From assembly GCA_010027845.1 (NCBI GenBank), contig RGUL01000018.1:1-36872 (forward strand): 36,872 bases of DNA, read 5' to 3'. Both the position numbers and the translations under genes were made by a program. This document shows positions 8,726 through 17,211 of this stretch, in pieces. The DNA is from Gammaproteobacteria bacterium. Lineage in GTDB: Bacteria; Pseudomonadota; Gammaproteobacteria; Steroidobacterales; Steroidobacteraceae. The notes under the pieces are model-generated. The model saw only the letters and a program-made list of their open reading frames with translations, was not told the origin of the DNA and did no database searches. Numbering within the stretch: the first letter of the stretch is position 1; the number at the start of each line of letters is the position of its first letter.

Positions 8726-9834
8726 GCGCGCGTCGCGTGCAGGCTGCGACGATCTTCGAGATATGCGCGGCCACGCTCCATCAAGTCGCGAAAAGCAGCG
8801 CGATCGTCGGCGGCGACCGCGCTACGCAAGGTATCGACCGCGTTCGCGAGCGCCGCGAGCGGCGCGGCACCGAAGTCGTTCAATCTTTGGATATCAAAAT
8901 ATAGATCTGGATTTTCTTGGGCGACCCGCGTCGCAACGTCGAGTTGCGCATCGAACGTCGTACTCGAGAGGCGCGCGAGGCGCGGCGCAGCCTCACCGCT
9001 GCCGGCGAGAGCAGTGAAGAACGCGATGTTGAGGGCGTGCGACAAACCGAGTACGTAGGCGATCAAACGATCGTGATCGTCGAGACTCATCACCACTTGC
9101 TCGACCATGGTCGGCGCGAACAATTCGCGCGCGCGCTCGAGTGCCGCAGCAGCACCGAGGTCGACGAAGATCACGTGCCTTCCGGACAGCAGTTCGGTGT
9201 CGGGCCCAAACATCGGATGCACCGAGGTGACCGCGCAACCGGCCTCGCGCAAGGCCGCAAGCCCGGTGCGCAGCGGCGACTTCAAAGATCCGAGATCGAA
9301 CACCACACCACGCGGCTTGCGCGTCGCGAGCGCGAGTAACACGTCGTTGGTCGTGCCGAGCGGCGTTGCGACGACGATCAGATCGTGCACCAGTTCCACG
9401 GCGCGCCAATCCCCGACGTCCTGCGCTCCCTCCGGGACACCTGCCGGATCGCTCGAATCGACTTCGAAACCTTGGGACAGCAAAAAATCGGCGAACCACG
9501 CGCCCATCTTGCCCGCCGCACCGATCACGAGGGCGCGCCGGCCCGAGCCGTGCGCGCGCGCGACGACACTGGCTTTTTCTTGGGTCGTGAGCGACGAGCG
9601 AATCAGCATGCGCATCAAATCTTCGGCGATCTTCGGCGATACGCCGCGCGCCTCGGCGACGCGTCGTGCACCGAGAATCACCTCGCGCTCACGGCCGTAA
9701 TCGCGCGTCGCATAGCCGGTGGCGCGTTTGACGCGCGCGATTTCGCGACTCGTCCGCTGTCGATCGGCGATCAATTCGATCAATCGATCGTCGATTTGAT
9801 CGAGGTGGCGGCGCAATTCGTCGAGCGTCGGCAT
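8722..9834 (-). CDS. tyrA: Bifunctional chorismate mutase / prephenate dehydrogenase
   Basis: Converts chorismate to prephenate and prephenate to 4-hydroxyphenylpyruvate with NAD, the tyrosine branch. Residues 1-90 are an AroQ-type chorismate mutase ([20 protein letters not shown]). Residues from about 100 form the Rossmann domain ([19 protein letters not shown]), then the dehydrogenase with VHPMFGPD and the helical C-terminal part. ATG 9834 ([10 protein letters not shown]) gives 370 residues, like the E. coli T-protein (373). The frame is open further upstream to 9945, but without family resemblance. It is the first gene of the leftward cluster, 56 bases from the divergent pdxH. Confidence 0.93.
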   Translation of the reverse strand: MPTLDELRRHLDQIDDRLIELIADRQRTSREIARVKRATGYATRDYGREREVILGARRVAEARGVSPKIAEDLMRMLIRSSLTTQEKASVVARAHGSGRRALVIGAAGKMGAWFADFLLSQGFEVDSSDPAGVPEGAQDVGDWRAVELVHDLIVVATPLGTTNDVLLALATRKPRGVVFDLGSLKSPLRTGLAALREAGCAVTSVHPMFGPDTELLSGRHVIFVDLGAAAALERARELFAPTMVEQVVMSLDDHDRLIAYVLGLSHALNIAFFTALAGSGEAAPRLARLSSTTFDAQLDVATRVAQENPDLYFDIQRLNDFGAAPLAALANAVDTLRSAVAADDRAAFRDLMERGRAYLEDRRSLHATRA

Positions 9835-9890
9835 GGCGCAAAATCCGGCAGTGGTGTGTGGGTGGCGAACTAAGCGGCTACTATAGTCGC

Positions 9891-10592
9891 ATGCGCCTTC
9901 CCGCCCAATTCCTGCCCGATCCTCTGCCCGCAGATCCGATGCCACTCGCCGCCGAATGGCTCGCCCTCGCCCGGCAGCGCCGCGACCAACCGAATCCGAA
10001 CGCGATGGTGATCGCGACGGTCGATTCGAACGGACAACCGTCGGCGCGCGTGGTGCTCTGCAAAGATCTCGCGCCGGTGCCGGGCAGCATCACGTTCTTC
10101 ACCAACTACGACTCGCACAAAGGTCGCGAACTGGCAGCGAATCCTCGGGTCGCGATCGTGATGCATTGGGACCACCTGCATCGCCAGTTGCGCATCGAGG
10201 GTCGAGCGCGGCGCGTCCCGGCGCCCGACAGCGACGCCTATTTTCGCACGCGACCTTGGCAGCGACGCATCGGTGCGTGGGCTAGCGCACAAAGCAGCCC
10301 GGTCGACTCGCGCGCGACCCTGGAGAGAAATTTGGCGGCGACGGCCGCTCGCTTCGGCACGCCGGTGCCCGGGCCCGAGGATGCCCCCGATGCTAAAGAC
10401 ATCGGTGCGGATGTGCCGCGCCCGGCGAATTGGGGTGGTTTCGAAGTGATCGCGGCAGCAGTCGAACTGTGGGTCGAGGGAGAGTCGCGCATCCACGATC
10501 GCGCGCGCTGGACGCGCGACGTGTCGTTCGACCCGACGCCGGGCTCAGCGGTGCAAGTCGGGCCGTGGCGTTGCTCGCGACTGCAGCCCTGA
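9891..10592 (+). CDS. pdxH: Pyridoxamine/pyridoxine 5'-phosphate oxidase
   Basis: FMN enzyme oxidising PNP or PMP to pyridoxal 5'-phosphate. The family text is clear: [62 protein letters not shown] and the C-terminal [16 protein letters not shown]. It is 233 residues from ATG 9891. The N-terminus is shorter than in E. coli, and there is an insertion of roughly ten residues (around residue 170, rich in D/A/P) just before the conserved NWGGF. A TATAGT sits 3 bases before the ATG, which would give an almost leaderless mRNA if used. Single gene between divergent tyrA and convergent hisN-like. Confidence 0.95.
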   Translation: MRLPAQFLPDPLPADPMPLAAEWLALARQRRDQPNPNAMVIATVDSNGQPSARVVLCKDLAPVPGSITFFTNYDSHKGRELAANPRVAIVMHWDHLHRQLRIEGRARRVPAPDSDAYFRTRPWQRRIGAWASAQSSPVDSRATLERNLAATAARFGTPVPGPEDAPDAKDIGADVPRPANWGGFEVIAAAVELWVEGESRIHDRARWTRDVSFDPTPGSAVQVGPWRCSRLQP

Positions 10593-10613
10593 GAAATTCG
10601 CCGCCCTAAGAAA

Positions 10614-11375
10614 TCAACCGAGTTGGGCGCGTAAAGCTGCGTGCAACGCGCCGTTGGTGGCAAGCACGCTGGTGGTCTCGAGGGTGACCGGCCCACCGTC
10701 GAGATCGGTGAAGCGGCCGCCCGCCTCTTCGACGATCACCGTGAGTGCGGCGATATCCAAAATATTGACGTCCGACTCGATCACCGCATCGAGCGCACCG
10801 CGTGCGAGCAAATGGTAGTGCACGAAGTCGCCGTAGCCGCGGATACGATTCACCCGCGTGACGAGTTCGCCGAAGCGCGCCCATCGCGCCCCCGCGGCGA
10901 GCGTCTTGAGATTACCCGTCGAGACGATCGCATCGTCGAGCGCAGCGACCGCACTAACGCGAATCGGTTTGCCGCCGAGAAAAGCGCCGCCGCCACGTTC
11001 GGCCCACGCGAGTTCACCGTATGCGGGGGCCGACGAAACGCCGAGCACCAACCGACCTTGGCGCAACAACGCGATCTGGGTCGAAAAGAACGGGCACTCG
11101 CGCACGAACGATTTCGTACCGTCGATCGGATCGACTAGCCAAATGCTCTCGGCATCCATCGCGTGCCGGCCGGTTTCTTCACCGTAAAAACCATAGTTCG
11201 GAAAACGCTGCGAAAGCACCGCACGAATCGCCTCTTCGGCGCGCACGTCGGCTTCGGTGACCGGTGATTTGTCGGCCTTGGTGATCACCGCGAGATTGCG
11301 CTGATAAAGTTCACGGATCACGCGGGCAGCAGCTTCGGCGGCGTCGAGTGCGGCCTGCAATTCGGCGGACGGCAA
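10614..11375 (-). CDS. Inositol monophosphatase family protein, HisN-like histidinol-phosphatase
   Basis: Mg-dependent phosphomonoesterase fold. Motifs: GFYGEETG (motif 1 glutamates), WLVDPIDGTKSFVRECPFF (DPIDGT metal site) and the late VNILDIAALTVIVEEAGG. The RECPFFSTQIAL text and overall length resemble the histidinol-phosphatase (HisN) subgroup more than SuhB or CysQ, but no histidine genes adjoin. I place the start at TTG 11375 (253 residues) because GGAGG stands 8 bases before it and the protein then begins at the usual point; the frame also opens at another TTG (11447). Convergent with pdxH, divergent from the adenosyltransferase. Confidence 0.82.
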   Translation of the reverse strand: MPSAELQAALDAAEAAARVIRELYQRNLAVITKADKSPVTEADVRAEEAIRAVLSQRFPNYGFYGEETGRHAMDAESIWLVDPIDGTKSFVRECPFFSTQIALLRQGRLVLGVSSAPAYGELAWAERGGGAFLGGKPIRVSAVAALDDAIVSTGNLKTLAAGARWARFGELVTRVNRIRGYGDFVHYHLLARGALDAVIESDVNILDIAALTVIVEEAGGRFTDLDGGPVTLETTSVLATNGALHAALRAQLG

Positions 11376-11476
11376 GATTCTGGCCTCCAAGCTCCAACGT
11401 GCGTTCGGTTGCGTGCGCAGGGTGCGTTCGCGCTGCGTGCCTGTCAACCGGTGCGCGAGCAGAGTATCGTTACGTG

Positions 11477-12037
11477 ATGGGCAATCGACTCAGCAAGATT
11501 TATACACGCACCGGCGACGACGGTACGACCGGACTCGGCGACGGCACACGCGTTGCCAAAGACGACGTTCGCGTCGAGGCATACGGCACGGTCGACGAAG
11601 CGAACAGCGCAATCGGCGTGGTGCTCGCGGTCGCCGGCTTGCCGCCAGCCGTGCACGACTGTCTACTCGCGGTGCAACACGATCTGTTCGATCTCGGCGG
11701 CGAACTGTGCATTCCGGGCACGCGACTCGTGGCGCCGCAGCGCATCGACGCGCTGGAGCGAGCGCTGGATGGGTTCAACGATCCGTTGCCGCCGTTGCGC
11801 GAGTTCATCTTGCCGGGCGGCGGGCCAGCGACGGCCGCTTGCCATCTCGCGCGCACCATCACGCGTCGGGCCGAACGGCGCGTTTGGACGCTCGCGGCGG
11901 CCAGCGGCGATGTGAATCCGGATGCCTCGCGCTACCTCAACCGCTTGTCCGACCTGTTGTTCGTGATCGCGCGCGTGTTGGCACGGCACGAAAACGGCGC
12001 CGAGCTCACCTGGAACCGCGAACGCCTCAAGCCCTGA
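11477..12037 (+). CDS. Cob(I)alamin adenosyltransferase, PduO type
   Basis: Transfers adenosyl from ATP to cob(I)alamin to make adenosylcobalamin. Signature pieces: KIYTRTGDDGTTGLGDG at the N-terminus (ATP site), RVEAYGTVDEANSAIG, FILPGGGPATAACHLARTI with the following RRAERR, and the closing NRLSDLLFVIARV. It is 186 residues from ATG 11477, normal for PduO-type enzymes. There are no cobalamin biosynthesis genes or B12-dependent enzymes in the window, so it probably serves salvage. Its end overlaps the convergent MFS gene by 11 bases. Confidence 0.93.
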   Translation: MGNRLSKIYTRTGDDGTTGLGDGTRVAKDDVRVEAYGTVDEANSAIGVVLAVAGLPPAVHDCLLAVQHDLFDLGGELCIPGTRLVAPQRIDALERALDGFNDPLPPLREFILPGGGPATAACHLARTITRRAERRVWTLAAASGDVNPDASRYLNRLSDLLFVIARVLARHENGAELTWNRERLKP

Positions 12038-13451
12038 GCGCGCTTTCGTCGACCTCGCTCTTGATCTGCGTGCCGATCACGAGCGCGAGCAACACCGCAC
12101 CCGCAAGTCCGATGAAGGCGACTTGGTAGCTGCCGTAGGCATCGAACAGCATGCCGGTGATCCAACTGCCGAGGCCGACACCCACCGACTCCATGAAGCT
12201 GATCGCGCCGTTGATACGGCCGATTTCGCGCAAGCCGAAATTATTGACGGCGAGCATGTTGTAGAGCGTGAACAAACCGCCCCAGCCGAGACCGATGACG
12301 ATCGCCGAGCCCACGACCCAAGCTTCTTTCATGGTCGCTAGCCCCACGAGCCCAAAGAACATGATCACCAGACAGGTCATGAATACTTTGTGGCGATCGA
12401 TACGATCGGCGATCGCACCGTTGGCAAGTTTGGCGAACATCGCGACGATGCTGAAGAGGCCGAGCAACGGCCCCGCCTGTTTCAAGGGGTAGCCGAAACC
12501 TTTGTTCAAGTGCAGCACGAAATGCTGTACGAAACTGAAGATCGCGTAATAGGTTAAAAAACCGGAAATGCCGATCGCCCAAAAAGTACGCGTGCGAATC
12601 GCTTCGCGGAAGGTCAAACCATGCTGCTTCAGATCACCGATCGCCATGTTTTGCCCGACTGCGGCGTAACCCGCCTGCGCTGGTGTGCCGCGGATGACGA
12701 GCAACACCAGCACGAACAAGACGAGCGGCATGTAGGCGTTGTAGATGAACGCTTGGCGCCAACCGTAGGCTTCGATCAGATAGGGATTTAGGAACGGCAG
12801 CACTGCACTGCCCATGCTGGTGCCGACCAGCGCGATGCCGATCGCGAGGCCGCGGTGCTTGACGAACCAACTCGAGACCAAATAAATCACGGTCATCGAA
12901 CCGCTAGTCGAGAGCGCGAGCGAGAACAACAGGTGGATGACGTACACCTGTTTGAGCGCTTCGTTGGCCCAATACTGGGAGTAAAGATAAAACCCTATGG
13001 CGCCGAGCACGACGGCGATGCCGATCGCGACGTTACGGCCGATCGACGGCGCGAGCACGCTGAGTGCGACCACCACGACACCGCCGAGACCGAGCGCCGT
13101 GACCGCCGCGATGACTTGCAAAATGAGCGGCGAGCCGCCGTTCTGTAATTGCGAGTAGCCGAAATAGCCGAGCATCAAAAAACCGCAGCCGGTCATGAGC
13201 AAGTGCCGCGGATTCAAGCGGTCGATCAAGATACCGACGAACGGCGAAATCATCGCCGTCACCAAAAAATTCAAAAAATCGCGGAACTTGAAATCACCGC
13301 GTGGCCACTGGAATTCGTCGAGCAGCGGTGGGTCGAAGATCGTGATGCCGGTCGCGGTCATGCCGTTCGACAAAAACAGCGCGAACATGCCCATCACGGC
13401 GACGATCCACGGATACCATGCAGGCGCCTGGCGGCGCAGTGTGTCGTTCAT
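12027..13451 (-). CDS. MFS transporter of unknown substrate, coupled to ampD
   Basis: Twelve hydrophobic segments and 474 residues, a major facilitator. The N-terminal text (MFALFLSNGMTATGITIFDP, then LLDEFQW) and the loop DRLNPRHLLMTGC resemble oxalate/formate- and monocarboxylate-type MFS members; the second half has the matching DRIDRHKVF loop. Substrate cannot be read from sequence. Its ATG overlaps the ampD stop by 4 bases (ATGA), so the two are translationally coupled. In many gammaproteobacteria ampD is followed by ampE. Because AmpD acts on imported anhydro-muropeptides and the known importer AmpG is also an MFS protein, a role in wall recycling is a fair guess, but the sequence does not look like AmpG to me. 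Confidence 0.85.
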   Translation of the reverse strand: MNDTLRRQAPAWYPWIVAVMGMFALFLSNGMTATGITIFDPPLLDEFQWPRGDFKFRDFLNFLVTAMISPFVGILIDRLNPRHLLMTGCGFLMLGYFGYSQLQNGGSPLILQVIAAVTALGLGGVVVVALSVLAPSIGRNVAIGIAVVLGAIGFYLYSQYWANEALKQVYVIHLLFSLALSTSGSMTVIYLVSSWFVKHRGLAIGIALVGTSMGSAVLPFLNPYLIEAYGWRQAFIYNAYMPLVLFVLVLLVIRGTPAQAGYAAVGQNMAIGDLKQHGLTFREAIRTRTFWAIGISGFLTYYAIFSFVQHFVLHLNKGFGYPLKQAGPLLGLFSIVAMFAKLANGAIADRIDRHKVFMTCLVIMFFGLVGLATMKEAWVVGSAIVIGLGWGGLFTLYNMLAVNNFGLREIGRINGAISFMESVGVGLGSWITGMLFDAYGSYQVAFIGLAGAVLLALVIGTQIKSEVDESALRA

Positions 13452-14044
13452 GTTTTATCCCCCGTTGGCGACTCGACCGCAGCCCGCAGTCGTGTCCAGT
13501 CGAATGCCGGTCCGGGATCGCTCTTGCGCCCGGGCGCGATGTCACTATGCCCTACGAGCCGCGCAGGCGCGAGTCCCGGATACGCGGCACACAAAGATCT
13601 GATGATGCTGGCGAGCGCCGCGTACTGGGCGTCGGTGTAGGCCGTGGTGTCGGTGCCCTCGAGTTCGATGCCGATCGAAAAATCGTTACAGCGATCGCGA
13701 CCCTCGTAACGTGACGCCCCGGCGTGCCACGCGCGGGCGTGAAACGGCACGAATTGCGTACTGCAACCGTCGCGCGCGATCAGCAGGTGTGCCGACACGC
13801 GCAAACCGGCGATCGCAGCAAAATACGGGTGTGCCGCAGGCGGCAAGTTGCCGCAAAAAAACCGCTCGATCCAACCGCCGCCGAAATCGTCGGGCGGCAG
13901 ACTGATGCCGTGCACCACGATCAACTCCGGGCGCATGTCAGCGGGTCGCGCATCGTAGTGCGGCGAGAACACTTGGCGGGCCCCGCGTAGTAAACCGGTC
14001 GGCAGATCGACAGCGGCAGCGGGGCGAGCGACGGGACGGGACAT
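13448..14044 (-). CDS. ampD: 1,6-anhydro-N-acetylmuramyl-L-alanine amidase AmpD
   Basis: Cytoplasmic zinc amidase of peptidoglycan recycling; it cleaves the peptide from anhydroMurNAc and so limits AmpR-driven beta-lactamase induction where that system exists. Zinc ligands are H45 (LIVVHGISLPP), H166 and D176 (VGHSDIAPGRKSDPGPAFDW). The catalytic lysine is K174 and the glutamate lies in FSIGIELEGTD. The spacing of these residues equals that of Citrobacter AmpD within one residue. It has 198 residues and no signal peptide, consistent with AmpD rather than periplasmic AmiD. It diverges from bioA with only 27 bases between the start codons. Confidence 0.94.
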   Translation of the reverse strand: MSRPVARPAAAVDLPTGLLRGARQVFSPHYDARPADMRPELIVVHGISLPPDDFGGGWIERFFCGNLPPAAHPYFAAIAGLRVSAHLLIARDGCSTQFVPFHARAWHAGASRYEGRDRCNDFSIGIELEGTDTTAYTDAQYAALASIIRSLCAAYPGLAPARLVGHSDIAPGRKSDPGPAFDWTRLRAAVESPTGDKT

Positions 14045-14054
14045 GAGGGGCGAT

Positions 14055-14074
14055 CATGCCAGAATATCGGCATG
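14055..14074. repeat. Inverted repeat across the ampD/bioA divergent start region
   Basis: CATGCC, 8 bases (AGAATATC), GGCATG. It covers most of the 27-base gap between the ampD and bioA start codons and includes the bioA ATG. The arms are only 6 bases, so chance is possible. It does not resemble the BirA operator of enteric bio operons. The gap is too short for two full promoters, so at least one promoter must lie inside the opposite gene. Confidence 0.3.
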
Positions 14075-15439
14075 TCCCAAGCCTCCAATGCGGCGCTGCG
14101 GGCGCGGGATCTCGCGCACGTCTGGCACCCCTGCACGCAGATGAAGGATCACGAGCGCGAGCTGCCGCTGCTGCCGATCCGCAGCGCGCGCGGCGTGTGG
14201 CTCACCGATCACGACGGCAAACGCTACATCGATGCGATCAGTTCTTGGTGGGTGAATCTGCACGGTCATGCCGAACCGCGCATCAACGCCGCCGTGCAAG
14301 CGCAACTCGCAGCCGCGCCGCACGTGATGTTCGCCGGCCTCACCCACGAACCGGCGTTGCGGCTCGCCGAAGAACTGGTCGCGCTCGCGGCACCCGGGCT
14401 CACGCGCTGTTTCTTTGCCGATAGCGGCTCGGCTGCGATCGAGATCGCGGTCAAGATGAGCTTCCACTTTTGGCAGAACAGCGGTCGGCCGCGCAAAACG
14501 CGATTCGTGACACTGGCCAACAGTTATCACGGCGAGACGCTGGGCGCGCTCGCGGTCGGCAACGTCGAACTTTACAAAGCGATCTATCGACCACTTTTGA
14601 TGGATGTCATCACGACACCCTCACCCGACGCTTATCAGCGCGCACCCGGCGAGACGGCGGTCGACGTTGCGCGACGTCGCGGCGCAGAACTCGAGGCGCT
14701 GCTCGCCGCGCAGGCCGACGAAATCGCCGCCGTGATCGTCGAGCCGCTCGTGCAATGTGCCGGCAACATGCGCATGCACGATCCGGAATATCTACGCATC
14801 GTCCGCGCCGCCTGCACGCGTCATGGCGTGCATCTCATCGCTGACGAGATCGCCGTCGGCTTCGGTCGTACCGGCACCTTGTTCGCTTGCGAACGCGCAG
14901 CGATCACGCCTGATTTTCTTTGTTTGTCGAAAGGCCTGACCGCCGGCTATCTACCGATGTCGGTGGTACTCACGAGCGAGGACGTCTATCGCGCGTTCTA
15001 TGACGAATACGCGAAGCTCACCGCTTTTTTGCATTCCCATAGTTATGCGGGCAATCCGCTCGGGTGTGCTGCAGCACTCGCGTCACTTGCGATCTTTCGC
15101 GAGGACCGTGTCCTCGAACGCAATCGCGATACGGCCGCACTGCTGGAAAAAACCGTGCGCGCGGCATTCGAAGATCATCCGCAGGTCGCCGAAGTGCGTT
15201 GTAGCGGCATGATCGTCGCGGTCGAGTACGTGCGCGAGCGCGAGACGCGCACGCCCTACGATTGGCGCGAACGCCGCTCGCTCGCCATGCACCGCCACGC
15301 GCTCGAACGCGGCGTATTGCTCAGGCCGCTCGGCAACGTGTTGTATTTCATGCCGCCTTACGTGATCAGCGCAGCGGAGATCGACACCATGGTGAGCGTC
15401 GCGCGCACCGCTTTCGATCTTGCGCTGCAGGACCGGTGA
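14072..15439 (+). CDS. bioA: Adenosylmethionine-8-amino-7-oxononanoate aminotransferase
   Basis: PLP enzyme of biotin synthesis converting KAPA to DAPA with SAM as amino donor. The N-terminus HVWHPCTQMKDHE and the segment ISSWWVNLHGHAEPRI are typical of BioA and separate it from other class III aminotransferases. PLP sites: DSGSAAIEIAVKM, SYHGETLGALAVG, IADEIAVGFGRTG (aspartate) and the Schiff-base lysine K287 in CLSKGLTAGYLPMS. Length is 455 residues. It heads an eleven-gene rightward run and is 9 bases ahead of rsmE, a neighbour it also has in Pseudomonas. No other bio gene is present. Confidence 0.95.
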   Translation: MSQASNAALRARDLAHVWHPCTQMKDHERELPLLPIRSARGVWLTDHDGKRYIDAISSWWVNLHGHAEPRINAAVQAQLAAAPHVMFAGLTHEPALRLAEELVALAAPGLTRCFFADSGSAAIEIAVKMSFHFWQNSGRPRKTRFVTLANSYHGETLGALAVGNVELYKAIYRPLLMDVITTPSPDAYQRAPGETAVDVARRRGAELEALLAAQADEIAAVIVEPLVQCAGNMRMHDPEYLRIVRAACTRHGVHLIADEIAVGFGRTGTLFACERAAITPDFLCLSKGLTAGYLPMSVVLTSEDVYRAFYDEYAKLTAFLHSHSYAGNPLGCAAALASLAIFREDRVLERNRDTAALLEKTVRAAFEDHPQVAEVRCSGMIVAVEYVRERETRTPYDWRERRSLAMHRHALERGVLLRPLGNVLYFMPPYVISAAEIDTMVSVARTAFDLALQDR

Positions 15440-15448
15440 GCGATCGAC

Positions 15449-16225
15449 ATGCGCGCCATCCGAATTTTTTGTCCGACACCGATCGTCGCCGACACGCCCT
15501 GCGAACTACCGGCCGCCGCCGTACAACACGTCGTCAAAGTATTACGCTTGCGCGAAGGTCAAGCGCTCACCGTATTCGACGGCAGCGGTGGTGAGTGGGC
15601 GGCGACGATCACCGCACTGCGCAAAGATCGCGTTAGCGTCACGGCGCAGCGGCACGACCCCGTCGAGCGCGAGTCGCCGCTCGCGGTCACGCTCCTACAA
15701 GCCCTCGCGCGCGGCGAAAAAATGGATTGGATCGTCCAAAAAGCGACCGAGCTCGGTGTGGCGCGGCTGGTGCCGATCGCGACCCAGCGCAGCGTGGTAC
15801 AACTCGATGACGAGCGCGCCGATAAAAGATTGGCGCATTGGCGCAGCGTCGCCATCGCCGCTTGTGAACAAAGCGGTCGCAATCGTTTGCCCGAAATCGC
15901 GACGCCCGTGCCGCTCGACGCCGCGTGTGCGATCGCAGCGACACGCGGCATCGGTATGCATCGTTATGCGCTCGCGCCCGGCGACGCACCGGATTTCACG
16001 AGTGCCTTGCGCGCCCTCGAGCGATCGTCCACGACACCACCGCGCCTGACCTTGCTGGTCGGCCCCGAGGGCGGTCTCACCGAGGAAGAACTCCAGCGGG
16101 CCGCAGACTGCGGCTTCAACCCGGTTTCGTTAGGGCCGCGCGTGTTGCGCACCGAAACCGCTGGTGCCGCCGCTATCGCGATCGCACAAGCGCTGCTCGG
16201 CGATCTGCGTAAAATGCCGCTATAA
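15449..16225 (+). CDS. rsmE: 16S rRNA m3U1498 methyltransferase RsmE
   Basis: SPOUT-family enzyme methylating N3 of U1498 in 16S rRNA. An N-terminal PUA-like domain (HVVKVLRLREGQALTVFDG) is followed by the knotted methyltransferase: KMDWIVQKATELGVARLVPI, LLVGPEGGLTEEEL (SAM loop) and LGPRVLRTETAGAAAI (knot). All characteristic segments are intact in 258 residues (E. coli 243). It lies 9 bases after bioA and 23 before gshB. Confidence 0.95.
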   Translation: MRAIRIFCPTPIVADTPCELPAAAVQHVVKVLRLREGQALTVFDGSGGEWAATITALRKDRVSVTAQRHDPVERESPLAVTLLQALARGEKMDWIVQKATELGVARLVPIATQRSVVQLDDERADKRLAHWRSVAIAACEQSGRNRLPEIATPVPLDAACAIAATRGIGMHRYALAPGDAPDFTSALRALERSSTTPPRLTLLVGPEGGLTEEELQRAADCGFNPVSLGPRVLRTETAGAAAIAIAQALLGDLRKMPL

Positions 16226-16248
16226 AATATCAGGATGAGTATCGCGCC

Positions 16249-17211
16249 ATGAGTCGCCGCACCCTTGCCGTCGTGATGGACCCCATCGCCGACATCAAAT
16301 ACGCCAAAGACACCACGCTCGCGATGTGTCTCGCGGCGCAGGCGGCCGACTACGAATTGCTCTATCTCGAGCAAGCCGATCTTTGGTTGCGCGACGGCGT
16401 AGCGCTCGGCCGCGCGCGCTCGTTGCAGGTGTTCGCGAATCCGGAACATTGGTTCGAACTCGGCGAGCCACGCACGCTCCGACTCGGCGAACTCGACGTC
16501 ATCTTGATGCGCAAAGATCCACCGTTCGACATGGAGTTCGTCTACACGACCTACATCCTCGAGCGAGCCAAAGAACAAGGCGCGCTAGTGGTGAACGAAC
16601 CGAGTGGGCTGCGGGACATGAACGAAAAGGTCTACACGGCCTGGTTCCCGCAATGCTGCGCACCGACGCTCGTGACGCGCAACATGCACGACATGGAAGA
16701 ATTTCTCGCCGAGCACGACAAGATCGTCTGCAAGCCGCTCGACGGCATGGGTGGTCGCTCGATTTTCGTGATTGAGCGGCACGATAAAAATCGTCGCGTG
16801 ATCCTCGAAACGCTCACGCACGACGGCACGCGCTATGCGATCGCCCAGCGCTACATCCCGGACATCGTCACCACGGGCGATTCACGCATTTTATTGGTCG
16901 ACGGCGAGCCGATTCCGTTCGCACTCGCGCGCATTCCGCGCGGTGACGATCATCGCGGTAATCTCGCTGCCGGCGGCAAAGGCGTCGGTCGCGAATTGAA
17001 CGAGCGCGATCGCTTCCTCGCGGCGCAGATCGGGCCCACCCTCGCCGCACGCGGCATGCTGTTCGTCGGCATCGACGTCATCGGTGGCTATGTCACCGAA
17101 ATCAACGTCACGAGCCCGACCGGCGCACGCGAACTCGATCGTCAATTCGGTATCGACGTGACTGCGGGGCTCATCGCCGCCGTGACGCGACGACTCGATC
17201 GGCGCGCGTGA
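16249..17211 (+). CDS. gshB: Glutathione synthetase
   Basis: ATP-grasp enzyme joining gamma-glutamylcysteine and glycine. Typical segments: VVMDPIADIKYAKDTTLAM at the N-terminus, LMRKDPPFDMEFVYTTYILE, VNEPSGLRDMNEKVYTAWF, CKPLDGMGGRSIFVI (grasp loop) and TEINVTSPTGARELDRQFG. Length is 320 residues (E. coli 316). A 5-codon reading frame from ATG 16235 ends in a TGA that overlaps the gshB ATG; the AGGA in front of that small ATG is more likely simply the gshB ribosome site. The tonB GTG start overlaps the gshB stop by 4 bases. Confidence 0.95.
   Translation: MSRRTLAVVMDPIADIKYAKDTTLAMCLAAQAADYELLYLEQADLWLRDGVALGRARSLQVFANPEHWFELGEPRTLRLGELDVILMRKDPPFDMEFVYTTYILERAKEQGALVVNEPSGLRDMNEKVYTAWFPQCCAPTLVTRNMHDMEEFLAEHDKIVCKPLDGMGGRSIFVIERHDKNRRVILETLTHDGTRYAIAQRYIPDIVTTGDSRILLVDGEPIPFALARIPRGDDHRGNLAAGGKGVGRELNERDRFLAAQIGPTLAARGMLFVGIDVIGGYVTEINVTSPTGARELDRQFGIDVTAGLIAAVTRRLDRRA

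Noticed and set aside
9882-9887. TATAGT three bases before the pdxH ATG
   Set aside because: No -35 partner and the start would fall inside the gene. Left as a remark only.
16235-16252. Five-codon upstream frame ending in the gshB ATG
   Set aside because: Short enough to be chance; the AGGA before it is well placed as the gshB ribosome site.
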